Notes: generated by a model from the letters alone, not told the origin. Counted from the first letter of the stretch, positions 1-6,181 are shown. The stretch is DNA of 6,765 nucleotides from Verrucomicrobiales bacterium (GCA_003445095.1 DLVS01000468.1:1-6765); one strand, 5' to 3'. A program made the numbers and translations.

Positions 1-2126
1 AGACACCATTCGGCACTGTTTCGCGACGCCCGGATCGGTTTGCCGCCCACGACCACGAAGATCGGATTGGTATGTGAGCTCGGTAGAATTCGCACCGCAT
101 ACCAGCCGGACCGCTTCACGGGGACCGTAAAAGCGACTTCCTGGAGGGCGCCGTCAGCCACCAAATTGGTTTTGCTGACGACAAATCCATTCTCGATCAG
201 TTCCACCGGAACTGTCCGCGTCCCGTCCAGCCGAGCCCGCTCCAAGTGCCAATAGGGATGGTCGGTGAACTTTCGCCGCTTGATCTCCGAATCAGGGGTC
301 TCGTTTAACCGCGCCGCAACCTGGGCGCGGAAGGTGACATTCTCTTCTCGCGCGAGCCGCAGTTCGCTGCCGTCCTCACCCATTTTCACTGTGGTGGGAC
401 CTGCAGTCGCCGTAAATCCAGGTAGGTGGCTGTGCCCGTCGCTTACGTAGTTTCGTCCGACCCGGATGCCCTCACACCAATCCTCATAGGTCCATTTCTC
501 GGGCAGTTTCACATAGCTACGACCGAGGCCGACCCGTTCGCTGTAGATACACGGGAAATCCGTCTCGCCGCTGACACGAGTCCGAAACCCTGCGTTTAAG
601 GTCTGGTACCACATGTTCAACTCCCATGGATAGGGTGTGTCCACCATCGAAAGAAAATCCACCGCCGGAACCAGAGTTCCGTCTGGGCCGGGAACTTCGT
701 GAGTGACATCCACGATGTATTCGTTGGCGCCAATTCCAGAATACGGGGGGACCGTGAAATTCGGAAGCTCGGTCGAATCCACTTCAAGTCCCCAGCCACT
801 ATGGGCCGGGCCGACCAGCGCGCCTTGGCGCTTCGCCCATTTGAGCGTGTTCAAACCCAGCTTCGGCCAGTGAGACATGGAATCTCCGCCCGGATACATT
901 TGTTCCCGCAGCCGCAGGAGGCAGAGGTGGCCCGATTGGTGGGAACCGAATCCGCTGACTTCGATGTCATACCGTAGAATCCACGGCCAGCGCGACACCG
1001 GATCATCCGTTCCCCGGAAGAACTGTTTTTGGTAATCGAAACACGGGCCCCAGGTCAGGTTGGCGCCGACTTTCAGATCCTCGCCGAGCACATGGCGCAT
1101 CATATCCGGCGCATGAACTCCTTCGGTCGGTTTGGTGTAATGAGCGCAGCCAGCGGCATGGATGTGATGGTCCCCCGAAATCCATCCCATCTTGGCGGGA
1201 TCGATCCAACGCTGGACCTGGAAGCGCCACTCATTAGCGCCGGGCTTTACGTCCAAAGTTTGCGTCTGTGTCAGCGATTCCGGACCGCGCGCGAACTGGA
1301 CCACATACTGGCCGGCTGGGAGCCTTACCGACTCCCCATCGGACCGATAGACTTGTGGATGGAAAAAGAAATCGGGCGCGAGACGTTTGGACTGGGCTGG
1401 GCAGACGTGGCCCTGGCGATCCTTGATGAGGAAGGAGCCGGTGGTGGGCTGTCCGTTTTCGTCATGTACGCGCAGCGTAACATCGAATGCGGGAGCACAG
1501 TTGAATAACAGGTCGGCCTCACTGCGGAAGCCGAGGTCCTGAGTTCCTTGTCCGACATTGAATGACAGCTTGGCCTCCCGTTGGCCAGCGTCCCGCGAGT
1601 ACAACTGGATAGGCCGATACTCGAGCGCGAGGCCGCCCAGTTCTTTGCGCAAGGGCGGCGCGTCCGGCAGGGACACTTCCAACCACTGACCGCGGCCCGC
1701 CTCGGCGGGCGAATTGGCGACCGATTTGGCTTGTGGACTCTCCACCTTCAAAGGGGAAGTCGTGCCCGCCTCATTGGCCACTCGAACCAGAAACGTCGTC
1801 CAACCATTTTCGACCAGGTTCGGCTTGGCGTCGCCGGGAGTGACCTTCACGCGCATTTCCGGATTGATGGTGACGTTGAGGAGAGTCCGCGGAGCCAGCA
1901 CGGCGTCGAGCTTGGCGACCGCGAGGGCTGGCGTGGTTTCGCGTAACGCGGACTCGACCCCGGCCAGTTGCGATTCCGTCAGCGGTGCACCAGCGACGTT
2001 TAGAGATTCGATGACACGGCGAATCTGGGCGCCCAGAGGTTGAAGATCGGGTAGTGGGGCGGCCGCGTGGAGAACGATGCTCCCAGCGAAGGTGGTGACG
2101 ACGAGCAGACCGAACACGGCTTTCAT
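1..2126 (-). CDS. Secreted CehA/McbA-like PHP-domain metallohydrolase (C-terminus beyond the left edge)
   Basis: An uninterrupted reading frame runs from ATG at 2126 down through the left edge, giving 708 visible codons. Residues 1-23 form a signal peptide (MKAVF, hydrophobic core, HAAA cleavage region), so the product is probably exported. Residues about 80-305 are beta-rich; 212-304 resemble a carboxypeptidase-regulatory-like domain. The PHP-type hydrolase domain spans about 312-570. It starts with GDHHIH (D319, H321, H323), the first metal-binding DxHxH motif, and continues with E389, H400 in SGHLCLL, H442 in GPAHSGWG, and D523 in GETDFPC. GRNYVSDGHSHLPG (557-570) resembles the end of this domain in related secreted proteins. 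A further beta-rich region follows. Family members bind divalent metals and hydrolyse ester or phosphoester bonds; CehA is a carbaryl hydrolase. The substrate here cannot be told. No Shine-Dalgarno is visible. The fold and family are fairly sure; the metal ligands are assigned by eye. Confidence 0.87.
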   Translation of the reverse strand, partial: MKAVFGLLVVTTFAGSIVLHAAAPLPDLQPLGAQIRRVIESLNVAGAPLTESQLAGVESALRETTPALAVAKLDAVLAPRTLLNVTINPEMRVKVTPGDAKPNLVENGWTTFLVRVANEAGTTSPLKVESPQAKSVANSPAEAGRGQWLEVSLPDAPPLRKELGGLALEYRPIQLYSRDAGQREAKLSFNVGQGTQDLGFRSEADLLFNCAPAFDVTLRVHDENGQPTTGSFLIKDRQGHVCPAQSKRLAPDFFFHPQVYRSDGESVRLPAGQYVVQFARGPESLTQTQTLDVKPGANEWRFQVQRWIDPAKMGWISGDHHIHAAGCAHYTKPTEGVHAPDMMRHVLGEDLKVGANLTWGPCFDYQKQFFRGTDDPVSRWPWILRYDIEVSGFGSHQSGHLCLLRLREQMYPGGDSMSHWPKLGLNTLKWAKRQGALVGPAHSGWGLEVDSTELPNFTVPPYSGIGANEYIVDVTHEVPGPDGTLVPAVDFLSMVDTPYPWELNMWYQTLNAGFRTRVSGETDFPCIYSERVGLGRSYVKLPEKWTYEDWCEGIRVGRNYVSDGHSHLPGFTATAGPTTVKMGEDGSELRLAREENVTFRAQVAARLNETPDSEIKRRKFTDHPYWHLERARLDGTRTVPVELIENGFVVSKTNLVADGALQEVAFTVPVKRSGWYAVRILPSSHTNPIFVVVGGKPIRASRNSAEWC

Positions 2127-2432
2127 GGCGGAATTGATCGGGAGCTTGCCAGCCTGCGGTGAAGAGTGCGAGTCGCCAGTTATGAATTGTCGAGGCTCGC
2201 TCAGAAGTTGGCGGCTTCTTTCCGAGCTAGCCTGTCGATGTTTGCTTTGACCGTGCCTACCCCTTCGCTCCGAAGTAGAGCTGCCACCGCCAACTCCCCG
2301 ATTGATCCACGAGCTGGGGAAGGGCAGGGGACCCTGAATCCCTATTTGATTTAGCATTTGTCTGTCGGTCAGAGAGAGTTTGACAAAGCTCCAACAGTTG
2401 CCTACCACTGCCTCGGATTCCACACGGCTTTT
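2127..2432. other. Divergent intergenic region, no gene
   Basis: These 306 bases separate the minus-strand hydrolase from the plus-strand prepilin gene. A small open frame at 2166-2354 has no recognisable protein features and was not called. The stretch holds a candidate promoter at 2380-2408 and a 9-base inverted repeat (AGTTGGCGG at 2206-2214, complement at 2287-2295) with a 72-base gap, which may be chance. I found no convincing promoter for the hydrolase and no tRNA or riboswitch-like fold. Confidence 0.6.
2380..2408 (+). promoter_or_regulatory. Candidate sigma-70 promoter of the prepilin/lipoprotein unit
   Basis: A perfect -35 hexamer TTGACA (2380-2385) is followed after 17 bases by TACCAC (2403-2408), which matches TATAAT at only three positions. 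Transcription would start near 2415, about 18 bases before the ATG at 2433. The -35 match and the spacing are good, but the -10 is poor, so the call is tentative. Confidence 0.35.
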
Positions 2433-3317
2433 ATGACAACGAAAAAAATCTCCCCCCAGCCTAGTTCTCAGCGACGATTAGCCTTCACGCTGATCGAGTT
2501 GCTGGTCGTCATCGCCATCATTGCCATCCTCGCGGGTATGCTGTTGCCCGCCTTGGGACGAGCGAAGGACCGGGCGATGAACGCGGTTGATATCAACAAT
2601 GTGAAGCAGATTCTCTTGGCGAGCCATATGTACGCGACCGACAACCGGGATTACCTCGCGCATCCCGGTTGGGGATCCGATCTCACTGGTCCGGATTGCT
2701 GGGCTTACGCCACCAAAAACAACGGACGGGACCCTAACCTTCCGGTCAACGCAGTGCCTCAAAGTGCCGCCGGCAAAGACAAAAATTCGGCCGCTTACAG
2801 CAACCAGTTGGCCTTCTTCAGGATTGGTCAACTCGGGCCGTTCCTGACCACGGTCAAGGTGATGGAATGTCCTAAGGACGTCGCTCTCCGGGGGCAGCCC
2901 AATCAGAAGAAATGGTGGATCGCGCGACCGGTCAAGATCACTTCCTACTGCTGGAACGGCACGATTGGCGGGTACGTTGGTCCGAAGGCCCGGGATCTCC
3001 AAGGGCGCACCTATAAGACGACTGATTTTCTGCCGCTCGACATTCAGTTGTGGGAGCAAAATGAAACCGACGGCTTCTTCTTCAATGACGCGGGCAACAA
3101 TCCAGAAACCGGTGGCGAGGGTGTTTCTCAGCGGCATGCAGGCGGGGCTAACTATACGGGGTCTACTGCTAACCAGGACAAGGGCGGCGGGGCAATGGTC
3201 GGGCGGTTTGGTGGCACGGCGACTTTTGTAAAGTTACGGGTCTTCAATGATTTCCTGGACCAGAAGAAGAATCCTCGGCCAAACGAGCTTCTCAATGGCC
3301 CTGGCTATGCGAAGTAG
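2433..3317 (+). CDS. Prepilin-type (type II secretion pseudopilin-like) protein
   Basis: A 294-residue protein. A short basic leader (residues 1-17, ending QRRLA) precedes the type IV prepilin signature [18 protein letters not shown] (18-35). Prepilin peptidase would cut between A17 and F18, and E22 is the conserved Glu at mature position 5. The hydrophobic helix runs to about residue 40, followed by the helical spine [20 protein letters not shown] and a globular domain with Cys at 89, 146 and 173. This is the layout of the abundant Planctomycetes/Verrucomicrobia proteins with an N-terminal cleavage/methylation domain and a C-terminal H-X9-DG motif. RHAGGAN (234-240) marks the start of that motif, but the usual DG is absent. 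ATG 2433 is preferred to TTG 2358 because it gives a normal short leader. No Shine-Dalgarno is visible. The lipoprotein gene follows after 20 bases. Role inferred: surface or periplasmic pseudopilus-like component; partner unknown. Confidence 0.92.
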   Translation: MTTKKISPQPSSQRRLAFTLIELLVVIAIIAILAGMLLPALGRAKDRAMNAVDINNVKQILLASHMYATDNRDYLAHPGWGSDLTGPDCWAYATKNNGRDPNLPVNAVPQSAAGKDKNSAAYSNQLAFFRIGQLGPFLTTVKVMECPKDVALRGQPNQKKWWIARPVKITSYCWNGTIGGYVGPKARDLQGRTYKTTDFLPLDIQLWEQNETDGFFFNDAGNNPETGGEGVSQRHAGGANYTGSTANQDKGGGAMVGRFGGTATFVKLRVFNDFLDQKKNPRPNELLNGPGYAK

Positions 3318-3337
3318 GATGATGCCCTCTCAAGCCT

Positions 3338-3667
3338 GTGAGTGTTAAATCCTTAAGCCCGTTGCTAGGCCTGCTGGCCGCCCTCGCGCTGATTCTGATG
3401 GGGTGCAGCAAAGGGGAAGAGTTCGATCCCAAAAAGCCGTTCGCGCTCCCTGGAGCTGATAAGGTTCTAGAGTCGCTGCAAAAGAAAGACTACGAGGCTA
3501 CGGTCGCGGGACTGGCCCAAGTGCGAGCGAGCGTTCAGCCTAAGGACCAGGCCGAATACCGTCGTCTGCGCGAACGAGTACTGGATCAGTTAGTGTCTGA
3601 AATGGGAGACAGTGAACCGGCGAAGGATGCTTATCGGGCGATCGGGTTGATGGAGACCGGGCGCTGA
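3338..3667 (+). CDS. Small predicted lipoprotein, family unknown
   Basis: A 109-residue protein starting at GTG 3338; an in-frame TGA at 3320-3322 rules out any longer form. Residues 1-22 form a lipoprotein signal peptide: K4, then a Leu/Ala-rich core, then lipobox LMGC with the lipidated Cys at 23 followed by SKGEE. The mature part is charged and mostly helical: a linker (FDPKKPFALPGAD) then amphipathic helices from about 42 to 105, rich in Glu, Lys and Arg. I do not recognise the family. It lies 20 bases after the prepilin stop and before a shared terminator, so the two are probably co-transcribed. It could be a membrane-anchored partner of the prepilin-like protein, but this rests only on adjacency. 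AGGATG about 17 bases upstream is too far away to be a good ribosome site. Confidence 0.8.
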   Translation: MSVKSLSPLLGLLAALALILMGCSKGEEFDPKKPFALPGADKVLESLQKKDYEATVAGLAQVRASVQPKDQAEYRRLRERVLDQLVSEMGDSEPAKDAYRAIGLMETGR

Positions 3668-3689
3668 CAGATCTCTTCAAAATATCACG

Positions 3690-3722
3690 AACACCCGCCC
3701 TTGAGGCGGGTGTTTTGTCTTT
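3690..3722 (+). terminator. Intrinsic terminator of the prepilin/lipoprotein unit
   Basis: A perfect 10-base-pair stem, AACACCCGCC (3690-3699) with GGCGGGTGTT (3705-3714), closes a 5-base loop CTTGA and is followed by the T-rich tail TTGTCTTT. It begins 22 bases after the lipoprotein stop codon. The A-rich bases before the stem would give some T-tail on the other strand, but no minus-strand gene ends here. Confidence 0.9.
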
Positions 3723-3891
3723 GCTACGGCTGCTGCTTTCCCATGGCGCACAGGGAAGGATGTAACGCCGCCTGGTCGTACCCTCGAGTTCCCAAGTGTC
3801 TCCATTTCTCTCTGCGACTGCCTCGACAACCTTACGATCATCTCTGAGTGAGTTGTCATTTTGCAAAATCTCCATTTTGGTTCTAGCACGC

Positions 3892-4752
3892 GTGCCGAAG
3901 AGTTCCACTTCCGAAATCCCCTCGCACTTCAAAGGCTGGGCCAAACCTGGCGTCATCCCGCCGGGTCTCGTCAGCGATCTGCCACCTGAACCTGGCGAAA
4001 CACTCGATGCGATCAGCGGGCATTTTCGCCTCTTCCAGCTTGGCGACGGACATCGATTCTCGACCGACGACATTCTCACCGCTTGGTATGGCACAACCTG
4101 GTGCCCCAGCGCGCAAAAAGCGTTGGACCTGGGAAGTGGTGTAGGAACGGTGGGAATGATTGTGGCCTGGCGATTGCCTGGTGTCCGTGTGGTTACGATC
4201 GAAGCTCAGGAGGACAGCGTGGCATTGGCGAAAAAGTCGGCGCGCTACAACGGCGTTACCGAGCGATTCGACGTACGGACGGGCGACTTCCGGGCCCCGG
4301 GTTTGCTTCACGACCACGAACGCTTCGACCTGATCACCGGTAGCCCTCCCTATTTTCCGCTGGGTACCGGCGTGGAAAGTGATCATCCGCAGAAACTCGC
4401 TTGCCGATTCGAACTGCGCGGCACTGTGGTGGATTATTGTCAGATCGCGGGACGACACCTCTCGAGCGGAGGCTTCTTCGCGTGCGTGTTCCCTTTTGCG
4501 CCTGCCGAACTCGCGCGCGTGGTTTCCGGAGCACGCGCGGCGGGACTGGCGATTGTGCGCCAGCGTCCAGTGATCTTTCGGGAAGGCGATAGGCCGTTGA
4601 TCGCCCTGCTCGGGATGATGCGTGCCTCCGACCTGCCAGAACGCTTTCGGGAACAGACCTGGACTGAGCCCCCTTTGGTGATTCGGGATCAGCAGGGAGC
4701 GATTCATCCTGAATACTCTGCTGTCAAACTTGCGATCGGGTTCCCGCCTTAG
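3892..4752 (+). CDS. YfiC/TrmN6-like N6-adenine methyltransferase
   Basis: A 286-residue class I SAM-dependent methyltransferase. After an N-terminal part containing FRLFQLGDGHRFSTDDILTAW (46-65, like the start of YfiC), motif I is DLGSGVG (79-85), the motif II acid is E104 in TIEAQ, and motif IV is GSPPYFP (150-156). SPPY fits the (D/N/S)PP(Y/F/W) active-site signature of amino-group methyltransferases, here Ser where E. coli YfiC has Asn. The C-terminal IHPEYSAVKLAI resembles the YSEAY end of YfiC. E. coli YfiC (TrmN6) methylates A37 of tRNA-Val; that substrate is inferred here, not shown. The frame opens as far back as GTG 3796, but codons 3796-3891 are Ser/Leu-rich with many A/T third bases, unlike the rest, so GTG 3892 is the preferred start; TTG 3877 is an alternative. 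No Shine-Dalgarno is visible. It lies alone after the terminator, convergent with coaB. Confidence 0.85.
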   Translation: MPKSSTSEIPSHFKGWAKPGVIPPGLVSDLPPEPGETLDAISGHFRLFQLGDGHRFSTDDILTAWYGTTWCPSAQKALDLGSGVGTVGMIVAWRLPGVRVVTIEAQEDSVALAKKSARYNGVTERFDVRTGDFRAPGLLHDHERFDLITGSPPYFPLGTGVESDHPQKLACRFELRGTVVDYCQIAGRHLSSGGFFACVFPFAPAELARVVSGARAAGLAIVRQRPVIFREGDRPLIALLGMMRASDLPERFREQTWTEPPLVIRDQQGAIHPEYSAVKLAIGFPP

Positions 4753-4779
4753 TGTGTTACCCTGAAGTCCGAGATTGGC

Positions 4780-4855
4780 GCTGCTAGTTGTGGCGAAGGT
4801 GCGAAGTTTCAATTCCTTGCCTTGCCGAAACTTCGCTCAAGTCAGGGCTAGCAGC
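4780..4855. terminator. Nested inverted repeats between convergent genes, possible terminator
   Basis: The inner repeat is perfect over 10 bases: GCGAAGTTTC (4801-4810) with GAAACTTCGC (4827-4836), 16-base loop. It ends directly against the coaB-like stop codon (4837-4839). An outer 8-base repeat, GCTGCTAG (4780-4787) with CTAGCAGC (4848-4855), encloses it, and its right arm lies inside the last codons of the coaB-like gene. Neither side has a clear T-tail, so a factor-independent terminator for either gene is only a possibility. Confidence 0.5.
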
Positions 4856-5481
4856 TCCGCAAATAGACTTACGCGGTCCGGACAATGCCGCAGCGCCTGG
4901 CCCCGAGGCATAAAAGCGAATCCAACGCCGTAGGCAGCACCGTTAACGACACACGCGTCGGAGCGGGTCACCGCGATTTGGTCCGCACCTCGAGCCACGG
5001 CGTCGGCCGGAGTACCGTCGATTTCATATTTCCAGCCGATCAGCCGGCTGGCTGGAAACCAGTCACGCAGGCGCGGCAGAATCTTTGGTGTGGGCACCAG
5101 CTCCACCAGGAGTGAACCCTCACGAGTGCTGAACTTGCCAGCTTCGATCAGGATCAATCGATCATCCGTCAATCGTCGAAAGACTCCGCCGCCCGTGAAG
5201 TCGCTGACCGCAGCCGCGTGAAAGACCGCTACCGGATCCGCAGTCGCGTCAGCGTGGAGCGCATCGGACAGGGATTGCGTGGTCGAAAAACGCAGGAGAC
5301 GAATCGCGGCGAGAGGTTGATTCCACGTCGCTGATTCCGACAAATACAAGCTCACGTCGTGACCGCCTTGCGCCAATGCATTGGCCAGCTCACCACCAAG
5401 TCGGCCGGTGGAAAAATTCGTGAATCGGCGCACCTGATCCAGAGGGTCCCAAGTCGGTCCGGCGGTGACAAAACAACGCAT
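4837..5481 (-). CDS. coaB: Stand-alone CoaB-like phosphopantothenate--cysteine ligase
   Basis: A 214-residue protein matching the DFP/CoaB half of bacterial CoaBC in length and motifs. It joins 4'-phosphopantothenate and cysteine, with nucleotide activation, on the way to coenzyme A. The N-terminal VTAGPT (5-10) is the Rossmann-like nucleotide-binding start. PLDQVRRFTNFSTGRLG (13-29) matches the CoaB region that in E. coli carries the catalytic Arg and Asn (R206, N210). AAAVSDF (89-95) matches the AAVADY region, K116 sits where the family has its mobile-loop lysines, and VPTPKIL (129-135) matches the VKNPDI region. ACVVNG (176-181) corresponds to the E. coli CAND segment. The N-terminal flavin decarboxylase half (CoaC) is missing and is not elsewhere in the window. 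ATG 5481 is chosen because the conserved fold starts at once; the upstream TTG 5526 would add 15 Arg/Gly-rich residues. No Shine-Dalgarno is visible. Confidence 0.88.
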   Translation of the reverse strand: MRCFVTAGPTWDPLDQVRRFTNFSTGRLGGELANALAQGGHDVSLYLSESATWNQPLAAIRLLRFSTTQSLSDALHADATADPVAVFHAAAVSDFTGGGVFRRLTDDRLILIEAGKFSTREGSLLVELVPTPKILPRLRDWFPASRLIGWKYEIDGTPADAVARGADQIAVTRSDACVVNGAAYGVGFAFMPRGQALRHCPDRVSLFAELLALT

Positions 5482-5489
5482 AAGGCAAC

Positions 5490-5511
5490 GGCGCCCGCGG
5501 CGCCCGGCGCC
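5490..5511. repeat. Three GGCGCC palindromes in the coaB leader
   Basis: The 6-base palindrome GGCGCC occurs at 5490-5495, 5499-5504 and 5506-5511, within 22 bases and just ahead of the coaB-like start at 5481. Paired copies could form a GC-rich hairpin in the 5' leader of that transcript. If translation began at TTG 5526 instead, this stretch would encode part of an Arg/Gly-rich extension. Confidence 0.55.
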
Positions 5512-5528
5512 AGAATAGACGCACAATG

Positions 5529-5555
5529 TCCTCGGCTTCTAGTGCTAACCGAGGA
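5529..5555. repeat. 7-base inverted repeat in the divergent promoter region
   Basis: TCCTCGG (5529-5535) and CCGAGGA (5549-5555) form a perfect 7-base dyad around 13 bases. It lies between the divergent coaB-like and regulator genes, where an operator would be placed. Its size is within reach of chance. Confidence 0.35.
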
Positions 5556-5587
5556 GTCCTTACGCCGATGCGGCACCCCCACCGCTA

Positions 5588-5609
5588 CTTTGCGCCAAAG
5601 CAGGCTTTG
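5588..5609. repeat. Overlapping inverted repeats upstream of the regulator gene
   Basis: CTTTG (5588-5592), CAAAG (5596-5600) and CTTTG (5605-5609) alternate with 3- and 4-base spacers. The middle copy can pair with either neighbour; with the right one the stem extends to 6 bases (CAAAGC/GCTTTG). The array overlaps the candidate -35 of the downstream gene, so it may be an operator or a pair of alternative hairpins. Confidence 0.45.
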
Positions 5610-5634
5610 CCAGTGACGAACAAGCCGCTACAAC
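5607..5634 (+). promoter_or_regulatory. Candidate promoter of the CII-like regulator gene
   Basis: TTGCCA (5607-5612, five of six -35 matches) and TACAAC (5629-5634, four of six -10 matches) are 16 bases apart. Transcription would start near 5641, only about three bases before the ATG at 5644, which would make the messenger almost leaderless. The GGGGGG just before the ATG is too close to act as a normal ribosome-binding site. Confidence 0.35.
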
Positions 5635-5643
5635 GCGGGGGGT

Positions 5644-6156
5644 ATGCAGTCCTACGAGCTGTTGCGCGATGTGCTCAAGACCACGAGCGCCAAGCAGATT
5701 TCTTCAGACCTCAACCTGTCCCTGTCGCTCATCTACAAGTGGGCTGAAAAGCCCGAGGCGGACGCCGGCGGCGCAGGCGCTAACCCGCTCGATCGCGTCG
5801 ATCAATTGATCCAGACTACTCGGGACCCCCGCATTATCCACTGGTTGTGCCAACGATCGGGCGGGTTCTTCATCAAGAATCCGAAGCTCCATAGTTCGCA
5901 CCCTGATTTTCTCATCCCGGCCACCAACGAAATCGTGCAAGAATTTGCGGATTTGCTGGCAGTGATTGCTTCGGCCGCCGGTGACAACAAGATCGACGCC
6001 AACGAATCGAAAACAATTCGCGGCCGGTGGGAGGAACTGAAGTCAGTCACGGAAACGTTTGTCACCGCCTGCGAAGAAGGGAATTTCGGCGGAATCAAAG
6101 AAAAAGAATCCTCGAAGGCCGCCCCGGCCCCAGCCACCACCCGGCCCAGCGACTAG
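5644..6156 (+). CDS. Helix-turn-helix protein resembling phage CII/CP76 regulators
   Basis: A 170-residue protein. Residues 3-12 (SYELLRDVLK) lead into a predicted helix-turn-helix at about 15-34, with AKQISSDLNLS as the first helix and turn and LSLIYKWAEK as the recognition helix. After a Gly/Ala linker (41-46), residues 49-78 include LDRVDQLIQTTRDPRIIHWLCQRSGG, matching the segment of phage regulatory CII proteins (Phage_CP76) where a TGD-type motif precedes an 'HxLxxxxG' helix. The second half (about 95-145) is a predicted helical bundle with a DNKIDANE turn, also as in that family. The Lys/Ala/Pro-rich tail (151-170) is likely disordered. No phage genes are visible nearby, so it is probably a resident regulator; this is inference. 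It is divergent from coaB across dyad-rich DNA and convergent, with a 25-base gap, with the beta-helix gene. Family assignment is by eye. Confidence 0.72.
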   Translation: MQSYELLRDVLKTTSAKQISSDLNLSLSLIYKWAEKPEADAGGAGANPLDRVDQLIQTTRDPRIIHWLCQRSGGFFIKNPKLHSSHPDFLIPATNEIVQEFADLLAVIASAAGDNKIDANESKTIRGRWEELKSVTETFVTACEEGNFGGIKEKESSKAAPAPATTRPSD

Positions 6157-6181
6157 GCATCGGTTTCCCGCGATTTGATTC

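Noticed and set aside
1029..1508. 159-codon plus-strand open frame
   Set aside because: It is a shadow of the minus-strand hydrolase, covering its metal-binding region.
2203..2219. AGAAG/CTTCT hairpin followed by T-rich bases
   Set aside because: The stem is only five base pairs and no plus-strand gene ends upstream that would need a terminator here.
2206..2295. 9-base inverted repeat with a 72-base gap
   Set aside because: A long gap and a short arm; one such match is not surprising in a region of this size.
2166..2354. 62-codon plus-strand open frame in the divergent intergenic region
   Set aside because: No recognisable domain, no ribosome site, and it overlaps the promoter region of the prepilin gene.
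2478..3137. 219-codon minus-strand open frame
   Set aside because: It is antisense to the well-supported prepilin gene, and its Arg/Val-rich product has no fold features.
3883..4812. 309-codon minus-strand open frame
   Set aside because: It lies antisense across the whole methyltransferase, whose SAM-binding and SPPY motifs are clear; the antisense product is His/Arg-rich with no motif.
6157..6181. Gap between the convergent regulator and beta-helix genes, checked for a terminator
   Set aside because: No stem-loop or T-run was found in the 25 bases.
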